Assembly: GCA_021234155.1 (NCBI GenBank)
Contig: JAJEKV010000017.1
Location: forward strand, 8,871,525-8,935,524
Length of the DNA: 64,000 bases
Direction: 5' to 3'
Source of the DNA: Isoetes taiwanensis
Taxonomy: Eukaryota > Streptophyta > Lycopodiopsida > Isoetales > Isoetaceae
In this document: in pieces, positions 24,701 to 37,000 of the stretch
How the letters are laid out: the number at the start of each line of letters is the position of its first letter
How positions within the stretch are numbered: the first letter of the stretch is position 1
Notes under the pieces: generated by a model
Told to the model about the DNA's origin: nothing
What the model saw: the letters and a program-made list of their open reading frames with translations, nothing else
Database searches by the model: none
Translations under genes and position numbers: made by a program

Positions 24701-27700
24701 TTGGATTGCCTAGTTCCTTGAAGAAATGTACTGTATTTCTGGATAAGATTGTATGCATAAATGATTCCCTCAAAGATATTAAGCCTGATTGACTGACTTC
24801 CTTTCCTCCAAAAAGGAAACTATCAGCCAACTGCGTAGGTAACCTGCAACCTAATGACATAATGAAGCTTCATTATGCTAGTGACTTCCGATTTTATTTT
24901 ATAATGTCAAACTTCAAGCCTTCTCTCAGAAGGACTATTGAACTATCATTTTGTATTTCAGGATACCCTCATTCCGCAAACCCCAATGCAGAAACGTGAG
25001 GAAATTGAAGGGAACTGTAAAAACACACTTACTTTGTCTGTACCATCATCAACTCAAGGATACGAGGAAGAAGTAAATCTGGCCTCTTCGAAATGTATCT
25101 GCTAATTCTACTCAGGAACATTGGAAGCAGAGGATTTTCAGGTTCAGCAAACATCTTATCCAGGAGGAAGCTGATAATAGGGCCCCAATCAGTTACCTGT
25201 ACCAGCAAATTATAAAACTTTGGCAGAAGGATTTGCAAAATTGAAATGGCAAATTTAACACATTCTTAGCCCCACCAAGCACATGCACATTTTACATTTC
25301 CTTAACCAAAAAAAAACTTTAAAGCACTGACTGTGGTTGCCCAGCTTGGCATTAAATTCATTATCCGTTCGGGATCTGCATTGGCAAACAGACAAACTTT
25401 AATTTCGTATGACTATGTTAGGTTGGAAGCATAAGACCCATGTTCAAGTATCGACATAATACCAGATTTTCGAACCTTAGATTCTCCAATATATCCTGGA
25501 TGTACTGGAACCTCCGTGATTTCTGATAAATTCCTGATGTGACAAGCAGATTGGTTAGAAACCTAGGACAACGTGATGTTGGAGGTTGGTAAGGGTGAAC
25601 TCGCCCAGCGCTGGGCGAGTTCTGTAGTGCGTAGATATGATATGAGGATGTAAAATAAACTACATTATGTTAAGAGAAAGTAATGGATAAAAATCTGCAA
25701 GACCATCCTCTCTGCTGACTGTACATAGTCTGACATGTCAGTCACACTTCTCATCTGATACCTGACAGCTCAACAAATGTCTGGAAAGATATCGTTACAC
25801 GCGAGAATTAGTGTTCATTTTCTCCTGCATGTCATCTTGTTTGGTCACCATTTTTGAGTAGGACTGACCTAATCTGATTTCTTATCTTTGACAGAAATAA
25901 TTCTTAATGGTTAAGCACACATATGTGCTGACATGGCAGCCTATGTATTTACATAGGACCATGGTCTATAGTTTAGCATATATTTATGTTCATGTATGCC
26001 CCCTAGGTTAGGTGTCAACGTGCTATGCTCTACACGTCACATATGTGACCATCTTCTGTAGCACCGAGAAAAGCAACAATCCAATCCATCATATTCCTTT
26101 TTTCTGAGTTTCACTCCGTCTCTTTTCTCTCTTGTTTTCTTGCTGTTTGATTCTAGCCTAGATCACAAGTTTTGTCATGGTATCAGAGCCCAGGGTGGCT
26201 AGAACCAACCAGTGAGGGAAATTTGTCAGAGGTGAATTCAGAAGTTGGCAACACTGCCGAAATTGGACGTCTTCAACCAGAATTGCAAAATCGGCCAATT
26301 TTTTGTCACGTCATCAACAAATTGTGTACTTTTGTTCAAATTCGAGATTTGGTTGCACAAAGGTGCCGTTTTTTGCCGTTTTGTGCCGTTTTTGTTCAGA
26401 AAGGTTGAACAATTGGTAATTTTGGCTCTAGGAGCAATTTCGTGAGAGATTTGTCAGGATTGAGCAATGTTGATGCAGTTTCTGTGACATACCATCTGTC
26501 TGGGTAAATCCCTTGGTTTGTCTTCTTTGTGCATCTAAAGCTCAGTAATCTCTCTCTTAGTGCTCTTTGATAAGTTTTAATACCTTCAGGGATGGATTCC
26601 ACCAAATTCAACAATCCAAATGCTATCCTGAAAGGAGATAATTATTTTCAGTGGATTGATGTGTTTGAAGGTTATCTCCTCATGCATTGTTTGGATGGAC
26701 TTGTTGATGGCTCTCTTGACATAAAAGATGCAGATTTCTCGTCAAAAAATAAGAAAGGCTTGGGCCTCTTGAAAGTTCTTGTATCACCAGAAGTTCAGTG
26801 CCATATCAGGGGTTGTAAATTATTGTCTGAAGCACTAGATCAGCTGAAAAGGGTGTACGCTCGAGATACAGATTCTAGAGCCTTTTTCTTGAGAGACGAA
26901 GTTACACTCTTTTGGCGCTTGGACAATTGTAAAGATATGCTTGATTATATTTCCAAGGCCAAAGAGATTAAAAGCAAATTGGATGATATGAAACAGCAAG
27001 TACCAGATGGTGAGGTAATTTCCGCGATTGCTTCGTGGTCTTTCTATAGATTATCAGCCTTTTATTCTTGCATTAGGTGCAAGAGACAGCCCAATTAAGC
27101 TGAAAGACTTGCCTAATCTTCTCCTTCAGACTGAATTGGAGTTGAAAAGGCGGTCAGATCAGAATGCTTTCTTTTCCAAACATAATCCCAAGAAGCACAA
27201 TGATAGGTTCTCTCGAAATAAATCCTCTGAGTCTTCAGGTAGTAATTCTAATCGAGGGAGCGGAAGCAAGAAAGGTTCAAGCAGATATCCATGCAGATAT
27301 TGCCACGAGAAAGGGCATTGGATTAGTGATTGCCCAAAGCGTTTAAAGAAAGAAGCCAAAGCTGCTGCAGCAAGTAAAGATCAGCCCGCTCATGCTAAAA
27401 ATCAGCCCGCACATGATCGTAAGGAGCGATCTAATTTCGTAGCTGCTGAATTTGAACCAGAAAGTGCTGATATTGAATGCTTATTCAAAGCTTCTGAGAT
27501 GTCTTTGGACAGATCTGGTAGTGATCCGTGGTACCTTGATTCCGGTGCCACTTCGCACATGACAGGAAAAAGAAAGTATTTTTCTAAACTACAACAAGTG
27601 GATGGTGGTCGAGTTAAATTTGCTGATAATTTCAGCTATCAGATTCAAGGGAAGGGCGACGTCACATTTTCTACTCAGGAAAGCGGCATAAAGTATGTTA

Positions 27701-30700
27701 AAGATGTTATTTACATTCCTGGACTTGAAGAAAATTTGTTGTCCGTTTCCAAGGTTGATAACAACTGCTTGTATGCTATATTTGGACAAGGAGAAGCTAT
27801 ACTTACTCCTACGCGCCCTGCTATTCCCGACTCTGATATTGTTGCTCGCGGCATTCTCCAAAATGGTTTGTACAAATTTTGCGCTTCTGTTGTAGAGCAG
27901 AAAGGTTTGCTTGCTGCTGCTGCTATTAGCATGTCTTCGGATGAGCTATGGCATGCTCGGTATGGTCATTTGAGTTGTCAATCTCTTTGTATGATGCATG
28001 GAAAAGAGATGGTTGTTGGGCTGCCTGCTGTACATACTCATAAACTGCAATGCGATGCTTGCAATCTTGGAAAGCAAGTAGCTGCATCTTTCCCCAAGGA
28101 GGCCGTGAAGAAAACCAATGATATCTTCCAGCTCGTGCATAGTGATGTATGCGAAGTCAGGGTCCCTTCTTTGAGTGGAGCACGCTACTTTTGTACATTC
28201 ATTGATGATCATTCTAGGATGACGTGGGTGTACCCTTTGCATTACAAATCTGATGTACTCTCTAAGTTCAAGGAGTTCCGGATTATGGTTGAAAAACAAA
28301 CAGGAAAGTTGATTAAGGCATTCAGGTCCGACAATGGTGGTGAGTACAAAAACCATTCTTTTGATGCCTATCTTCGAGATTCGGCATTGTTCGCGCGAAG
28401 TTGAGTGCTCCATATTGTTCGCCACAAACGGTGTAGCTGAACGCAAGAATCTCGCTCTTATGAATTTGGCAAGAAGCATGCTTGCTTATAAACGCTTGCC
28501 ACTGTCATTTTGGGGTGAAGCAGTTAAAACAGCAGCCTATCTTTTGAATAGAGCTCCCACAAAAATTGTGAAAGGGCAAACACCTTTCGAGGTGTTCTAT
28601 GGTACAAAACCTGATGTCTCGCGATTTGAAAATCTTTGGCTGTCCTGCTTTTGTGCATCCGCATTCAAAATTGAAGAAACTTGATGATCGGGCAGTCAAA
28701 TGCATTTTATTGGGTATGCTGATGGATATAAAGCTTACAAATTCTATAACCCAGCCACTAAGAAGCTTGTGATCAGTCCTGATGCCAAATTCTTGGAGGA
28801 TGGCTACTATGATGCTTTCGAGCCTGATGTTGGTGCGCCCTTTGATATTCATTCTTTGCTTGATTTGGACACTCAGCAGAATGCAAGTAATGCTGCTCCA
28901 GTTGCTGCTGTACCGACCAGCGTTTGTGATCATAGTGATGATGACGAAAATGATCCTTATCTTGCTGCCTTGTCTGATATTCATGCTGCCAATCAGCCTG
29001 CTAGTAGTTCTAGGACTGCTTCAGCCCCGCCTCCTGCTGCAAATCATGATGATGGTGTGCCTCTTAGGCGATCTGAGCGCTTAAGGCCTTATCTGATGCA
29101 CAACCAAGTGTTACGCACACTTGTAATTATGCTTTGATGGCAAAGATCTATGAAGATCATCGCCTTCTAGTTTTGCTGAAGCTCTTACCAATCCAGATTG
29201 GGTGGCTGCGATGCAACATGAATATGACCTGCTCATTAAGAATGAGACTTGGGATCTCGTTCCCTTCCTAAAGGGAAGAAAGCGATTGGATCAAAATGGA
29301 TCTTTAAAGACAAATACAATGCAGATGGCTCTCTCAGTAAGCATAAGGCCAGACTTGTTGCCAAAGGATTCGCTCAGCAGCATGGCATTGATTATGATGA
29401 AGTCTTTGCTCCAGTTGCAAGAATGTCAACCGTCTTGGCGCTATTTTTGCCTTAGCAGCTAGTAAAGGATGGCCCGTTATATCAAATGGACTTCCAAAGT
29501 GCCTTTTGAATGGAGACCTGTCCGATGAAGTTTATATGCAGCAGCCAGAAGGTTTTGTCTCGAAGGGCAAGGGCACTTGGTTTGTAAATTGAAGAAGAGT
29601 CTCTCTGGCCTTAAACAAGCACCTCGGTGCTGGTACCATAAGATAGATTCTTATCTTAAAGCACATGGCTATTCTTTTCCACAGCAGATCCCAATTTATA
29701 CTTTAAAACTAAAGGTACATCTCTGCATTGTTGTGTTGTAACGTTGATGATTTGCTGCTTACAGGAGATGCCCATGATCTTATTGATCAATTGCGCACTT
29801 TCGCTTATACATGAATTTGCTATGACAGACTTAGGTCTGTCCCATTACTTTTTCTTGGGATTGAAATTTGGCAAACTCACGATGGCATCACTTTGTCTCA
29901 AGGTAAGTACGTCCAAGATCTTCTTACAAAATTTCACATGACAGATTGCAAGGTTGCCAAACAGCCCATGGAGCCTGGTTTGAAGTTATCCAACTCTGAT
30001 GAGTCTCCTCAGGTAGATGCTACTTTGTATCGTTCACTTGTTGGTGGACTAATTTACCTTACAGTCACCAAACCAGAGATCTCTTTTGCGGTGGGCATGT
30101 TGAGCCGTTTTATGGCCTGTCCAAAACAGAGCCATTGGCAAGCAGCGAAAAGAGTGCTCGCTTATTTAAAAGGTACTCTTAATGAGGGCCTCTGCTATAT
30201 GCGTGATCCGTCGCCTGCTTTGCATGGTTTTGTAGATGCTGATCATTCTGGTTGTCTTGATACGCGACGCAGCACCACAGGTTATGTGTTTGGCCTTGGT
30301 AAGAACATCATTACTTGGCTCAGCAAGCGTCAGCCCTCAGTCTCTCTTTCTAGCACGGAGGCGGAGTATAAAGCCTTAGCGATTGCCGCTGCTGAAGCCG
30401 TTTGGTTAGCCAAACTTTTTGCAGAATTAGGCTTTGACACCAGCACTATTCCACTCTTTTGTGACAACCAAAGCTCTTTGCAACTTGCTAATAATCATGT
30501 GTTTCATGCGCGCAGCAAACACATTGAAACACATTATCATTTTGTGCGAGAGAAGGTCCTTGATGGTCAGCTTGATCTTCATCACGTTCCAACCACAGAT
30601 CAATTGGCTGACCTCTTCACCAAGCCATTAGCAGGGTCTACATTTCAGAAATTCAAGACTCAGCTTGGTATTCGAATGCTCAGCTTAGGGGAGGATTACC

Positions 30701-33700
30701 ACGATAAGCTGTAGCATTCTTCTTTTGTTCTCGTCTTCTTTTGTTCTCAGTTCATATATGTGCTTAGGGGAGGATGACAGAAATAATTCTTAATGGTTAA
30801 GCACACATATGTGCTGACATGGCAGCCTATGTATTTACATAGGACCATGGTCTATAGTTTAGCATATATTTATGTTCATGTATGCCCCCTAGGTTAGGTG
30901 TCAACGTGCTATGCTCTACACGTCACATATGTGACCATCTTCTGTAGCACCGAGAAAAGCAACAATCCAATCCATCATATTCCTTTTTTCTGAGTTTCAC
31001 TCCGTCTCTTTTCTCTCTTGTTTTCTTGCTGTTTGATTCTAGCCTAGATCACAAGTTTTGTCAATCTTCTTTCTAGCTATTCAAGTTCACTTTCATAGCA
31101 TTACTATCATGGTATCAGGGCCTCTTTGATGCAGAAAATGTTAGAATAAGGGAAACATATGAAACATCTCAGAGCCTCCTTGAGGCAGAAAGACTTGGTG
31201 AAACATATGACACGTGTCATCTTAGTAGAGACAGGCTGCATGCTAGGAGTTTTTGTACGTCAGATTTCGTTTTTGTCTATTCTCTCCGGTTTTGCTAATA
31301 GACAGTTCCGTTTCCCTACTGCTTATCTCTTCTCTGAGTCTGGTCCAAAACGAATATGGTATCAGAGCCAGCTCAAGGAGAGCAAGCCAGGAACTTACTT
31401 AGAAGGGGAGAACATCCAAGATCATCAGCCTTTATATAGAATGGAGTTTTTTGTTTGAAAGCGGCAGTACTTGAGCAATGGGCAGCTTTTGGGCCAGTTT
31501 TCATCTGACATTAGGGTTGGATAAAATCCGTGGACGTTTGTCTAGTCCCTTTTTTAGTCCTGAAAAAATGCTGTTTTACTATGGCACACCAATTTCTGGT
31601 GGAAATCCTTGAGGCAACTGAAGACAGGGAGAGAATCCTTCCAGAAATTGAAAGTTTGGTGCTGATATTTGACAGCAGTTTACTTGGGAATTTTGAGTAG
31701 TAAGAAAGGTACTTTGAGATTGATCCATTTAAATTCTCCAATAAGTCATGGAAAAGCTTTATCACAAACTATTTGGCTTATAATAAGATGGGAGCAGTGT
31801 TAGAAACAGATTTCAGACGTACCAAAGATTCGAAATCTGCCAAGCTAAATTCATCAGCCTTAGCCAAATCTGAAAGCCTACAAGTTAGAATCTGAAAGCC
31901 TTAGCCAAAGATCGCCAGTTTCAGCCTTAGCCAAATTCATCAGCCATGCATGTGCAGTTGGAAAGCAACCAAATCTGCCATGCAACTCATAGAGCAGAAA
32001 ACCATTGGAGTTGTTACACAGCAATTTGTGTCATATGCAATTCTCTTCTTTGGCTGGAAAAAGGTATAGCAGATATACATGGGTCTATGCCTTGCAATGC
32101 AAAGTCTGAAGTACTAGAAAAACTTAAAACTTTCAAAAATTATTAAAAATCAGACTGGCCTGAAAATCAAAGACTTGAGAAGCAATAATGGCAGAGAGTA
32201 CGTATCCAATGAATTCAATGAGTATTTGATGGAGCAGAGCATTCAAAGAGAGTTGATAGCACCGTATGCTCATGCACAAAATGGTGTGGCCGAGAGGAAA
32301 AATAGATCCCTAATGGATCTTACTCGGTCAATGCTTGCACATGCTAGATTACCAAACAGTTTTTAGGGAGAAGCCATTGTGACGGCCTGCTATTCGGCAC
32401 CTAGAAAAACAGCGTAAGGTATGACGCCATTTGAGGCTTTCTATGGAGAAAAACCCAATGTCAAAAATTTGAGAGCGTTTGGCTGTATGGGCTATGCCTC
32501 TTTGCCACTTGAAAAGTAAAGAAATAGCGGAAGTTAAATGACAGGGCAGTTAAAACCATTTTCATAGGCTATCCTTCTGAGGAAAAGCAGATTATGATCC
32601 GGTCAAGAAAGCACTTTTCATCATCAGAAGCGTAAACTTTATTGAGGACGCCATCTACGATGCTTCAATATGGGCTGATTTACCTGCTGATCAGTTTCAT
32701 GCATATTCTTTGCTCGGAGAACTCATTGCTGCCGCAAAATTTTTTGAAGGTGGTTCTTCTCTTGCAATTTCTACGCCGTCATCTCTTTTTGTCGAGATGG
32801 CTGGCAGTACAGCTCCATTGGATGAGCAAACCAAGTATTTGACACCTCAATTTGCTGCCAGGAAAGAATTTCATTGCAATAATAAAATGCACGATGTTGC
32901 TTCTGTTGCTGAATGTAATTTGGCTTCAATCACCAAAGTAATGGATCATTATGATCCCGTATCCTTTCAAGAAGCTGCCATAGAACCAAAATGGCAAAAC
33001 GGCGTGGCTGAGGTGTATGACATGCTCATCAAGCAAAATACATGGGAACTTGTTGATCGTCCACCTCATAAGAATGCTATTGGAAATAAGTGGGTCTTTC
33101 ACACTAACTTTCATGCCGATGGCTCGGTTTCCAAGTGCAAAGCTTGCATGGTAGCCAAAGGTTATTCTCAAAGAGGAGGCATAGATTATGAGGAAGTTTT
33201 TGCCCCGGTGGCTCGCATGGATACTGTTCGAGCTGTAATACGTTTACAGCAGCAAAGGGATGGCCTTTCAAATCGGCTTTTTTGGAACAGTGACCTGCAG
33301 GAAGAAGTTTACATGCTGCAGCCTTTGGGATTCCAGGTTAAAGGGAATGAGCACATGGTATGTAAGCTACGGTCTTAAGCAAATGCCTCGGTCTTGGCAT
33401 TCTAGAGCAAACAATTTTTTCTTGGAAAATGAATATTGAAGAAGTAAAGTGGGTCCTAAACTCTATGCTAAGTTTTCAGGTCAAGAAATATCCATTGTGA
33501 TCTTATACCCTGATGATTTAATAGTGCATTAGTCCGAGATCAGTCATGTGAAATTTAGCGACAAGATTGATCTTTAACTCTGATATAAGATCTTTTGCTT
33601 TTCCCGTGATGTATTCTCTAAGCATTGAAGTGTGGAAAGCAAAGTAATGGTGTTTTTCTTTCGCAACAAAGGTACGTCAGGGAATTATTGCAGAAATCTG

Positions 33701-33936
33701 ACCAGAGTAATCTGACATACAAAAACTCTTAGCATGCTGTGTGTCTCTATTAACATGAAACATGTCATATGTTTCACTTACTCACACTTCCTCTGAAACA
33801 AATGACTCGTCAAACACAGATATCAAAAGAAAACAAACTGATTGGAGGTGCTGGCGGAGTCATCGAAGTAACATCCGCAGTAACGTCTGCCGATCCCTAG
33901 TCGGGCATTGTTTAAGGTTGAGACTAGGATGGTATT

Positions 33937-34005
<69 letters not shown>

Positions 34006-37000
34006 AGTTCGTCTTTCATAAATTCAAGAATTTCACCTCTGACAATGAAATACAAATGCCCCCAACTATCCCTATTAATCATTACTTCGGTCATTACTTC
34101 GGTCCCAAAGACCAACGGAAAAGGACTGGGGCCCTATCACGTTATTCCATGCTAACATATTCAGATCATAGGCCTGCTTTGAGCACTCTAATTTTTTCAA
34201 AGTAACAGCATCGGCTCGGCATCCCAGCCAATTAAGGCCAGGACAACGTCGCCAACTAGAAAGGGGTGGACTGTCCATCCCACCCCGAGATCCAACTACG
34301 AGCTTTTTAACTGTAGCAACTTAAATATATGCTATTGGAGCTGGAATTACCGCGGCTGCTGGCACCAGACTTGCCCTCCAATGGATCCTCATTGAGAGAT
34401 TTAGATTGTACTCATTCCAGTTACCAGACTTGTAGAAGCCCAGTATTGTTATTTATTGTCACTACCTCCCAATATCAAGATTGGGTAATTTGCGCGCCTG
34501 CTGCCTTCCTTGGATGTTGTAGCCGTCTCTACTCAAGCTCCCTCTCCAGGATCGAACCCTAATTCCTGCCGAGCTGCTCAGGGAAGGCTAGTTTTTGGGT
34601 TCATATATGTGACTCCACTTAATCACATCGAACTCTAATTCCCTGTCCTACAAGACATCCAATAAAATTGGAAAGATTAGCATGGCCCCTACCCAAGGAT
34701 GACACGCATAAGTCGAACCCCAATCTTTGTCACCCGTCACTGTCACCATCCTACCATCGAAAGTTGATAGGGCAAAAATTTGATTGAATATCGCCGGCGC
34801 TAAGACCGTGCGATTCGACTAGTTATCATGAGTCGCTACGTGAGCAGGCAAGCCTGCATATGACTACTGGCAGGATCAACCAGGTAGCTTCCATAAAGGG
34901 ACAATGAAGAAAGCTGAACCTTATGCTGCTACTGTTATCACTTCTCTCCCTAAAGCTGAAACTTCTTCATCCCCAAAGCTAAGTAATTTGTAAGGTTTAA
35001 GGAAGCTTTGGGGATGAAGCTTCAGTTTAAGGGGGAGAGAGAAGTGATAACAGCAGCAGCAAATTCAGCTTTCATCATCATACAAAAACCATCCATCAGT
35101 TTGTTTTCTTGAGTTTTTGTACGTTAGATTTCGCTTTTGTTTATTCTCTCTGGTTTTCCTAATAGACAATTCTGTTTTCCTATGTGCTTATCCCTTCTCT
35201 GAGTCTGGTCCAAAACGAATAGAAAGAAGTGCAAGTTTGTCCAGAAAATTTGACGACTTGATCTGAGATAGGCCAACCATTTGTTAGCTTTTTTACAAGC
35301 TATTAATGACAATGATTGGAAATGGGACTGTAGAGATCTTATAGTTCTTGCAAACAGGGTTGTAAAGGGGCTGTTTTAAGTGGAAGGAAGATTTGAAGTA
35401 AGTAGTTGGAGATTACCTCATTTCTTCTGGGGATTATCTGACAGGTCAGTTTTGGTCTATCAATGAATTATCAGGTTACTCTGCACTGAGTATCGTCTTT
35501 ACCTTTGTGATTGCTGTCAGATAATTTGATTTTCTCAGTCAGGTTGTTGGTTCTTGTCATTAACTGATCTGATTTACCAACATTCTTGAAGTTTTTTAAC
35601 AGATGTTTGGTTTGACTCTAGGACTTTCCCAATTCTATGGTTGATCCTGATTCCTGGAAAAATCCGATTCTTGACGGTATCCCTGGACATGTATGTTAGA
35701 CTTACATGCTGACATGTCGCATTGCTGACCCAGCACACTGCAAGCTTGTTGCTGACATGGCATTCTTATGCAAGCCATAGTCACACCTATCTGTAGTTAG
35801 TGATTTTTCCTGGAGTTTGTGGTTTCTGTTAGATGCTCATACTCTGTGTCTTTATTCCATCATGAATACATTGCAATGTCTACATGGTATCGGAGCAAGG
35901 CATGGCTAGGAGTTAGCATCTGATTTGTCTAGACAGAACATTTTGAGGATTGAGTGTCTTGTTGCGGAAAATTTACAACCTAAAACGGATTTGGATTGAG
36001 AAAGTGCCTTTTTCTGGTAATCTTCAAGATTGTGCGCTGGATCGGTCTAATCTTGATGTTATCCAGTTAGTCACCAGTCTGGTTATGCTGTGGAAAAGCT
36101 TTGGAAAGCTTTCTTTACACGAATAGCATACATTTTTTCAGATTGATCGAAATTTGAACATCTAGCATTTCATTTGGTATCGAATTTTTGTGGCTTTGCA
36201 TCTGGTGATTGGACCTCATGCTCAAACTTGGACCGTAAACAGTCCCTAGTTCTTTAGAGCTAAGAAAATCTGGTAATGCCCAGGAATGCACTTCTGGATA
36301 AACACAAAACTGGATATAATAAAAAAAACATCGTCATCTCCAAGACAAAAAAAATTGTCAGTGTTTCCTATGCATCATTATCTTGAAGAAACTGTGTCAT
36401 ATGCACATTCCATTGTGAATAATTGTCACGAGACAAAATTTCAAATCCAGAACTAGCTGTCAGCTTTTCATAGCGTCAGTTTTCTCTGAAATTTTCACAA
36501 ACCCCTCCTTGCAAAACTGTCCAAGATTTGCTCAAAAAATAGAGCTAAGCTAAGATCCAAAGTTTGGAGATCAAAGATTTTCAAAAATAGATTGAAAATG
36601 ACAAGCCTTAGCTGTAATCACAAAGATCTTGTCTTTAAGAACCCTTCAGAGAATGTTCTTGGAAGAAAACAACAAGAATACTGTTTAAATCGAGCAAAAT
36701 TCTCCTGAAAACCTTGAAGAAGTTAAAGTTGAAGAGTTCTCAGGAATTGCCCATATTCTGAGCAAAAAACAAAGAAAATTCCGTGAATCTCAGCCAATGA
36801 TCTCCCAAATTCTACCAAAGAGAATCAAGCTTCGTCTGGTCCAGCCATAATGCAAGATCGTGCAGCAGAGCTAATAAATTTTCCAATCAATAGATCCAAT
36901 GACCAGATCTTCCTCAATCTTGGCCAATCCCGACCAATTTCTGCAATAGGATCTCCTTTCAATTGCACCCATTAGCAATCATGGGCCATGAATCTCAGAA

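Larger units (their letters stand above)
25889..31063 (+). mobile_element. Full-length Ty1/copia retrotransposon, 5,175 bp, TSD ATCTT
   Basis: Two 289-bp LTRs (25,889-26,177 and 30,775-31,063) are almost identical. The element is flanked by ATCTT at 25,884-25,888 and 31,064-31,068. The order is LTR, tRNA-Met primer site, gag, protease, integrase, reverse transcriptase, RNase H, purine tract, LTR, which defines Ty1/copia. Gag through integrase and the last 273 residues of RNase H are open. The part between has many frame breaks. It lies in intron 12, antisense to the host gene, and inside the LTR of an older element. Near-identical LTRs suggest a recent insertion, which makes the heavy frame damage in the middle suspicious. 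Confidence 0.95.
31199..35221 (+). mobile_element. Copia-like element carrying 18S rRNA and U6 snRNA sequence
   Basis: The 5' LTR (about 31,199-31,356) and 3' LTR (35,045-35,221) share GAGTTTTTGTACGT and a common ending CCAAAACGAATA. A primer site TGGTATCAGAGCC follows the first and a purine tract precedes the second. Inside are the end of integrase and the start of reverse transcriptase. These break off near 33,830 and are replaced by antisense 18S rRNA, a U6 fragment, more 18S rRNA and an inverted repeat. RNase H is missing. The element therefore seems to be a cDNA made by template switching. The 5' LTR start is uncertain, and no target duplication is visible. Confidence 0.75.

Noticed and set aside
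26178-26190. tRNA-Met gene
   Set aside because: Only the 13 bases complementary to the tRNA 3' end are present, directly after an LTR. It is a primer binding site.
27946-28479. 177-codon minus-strand open frame across copia integrase
   Set aside because: It is the antisense shadow of the integrase reading, which has clear catalytic motifs.
34645-34716. A functional U6 snRNA gene
   Set aside because: The ACAGAGA region is missing and there is no upstream promoter element or terminal T run.
33845-34886. A functional 18S rRNA gene
   Set aside because: Large internal deletion, a U6 insertion, many changes at conserved sites, and no ITS, 5.8S or 25S sequence nearby.
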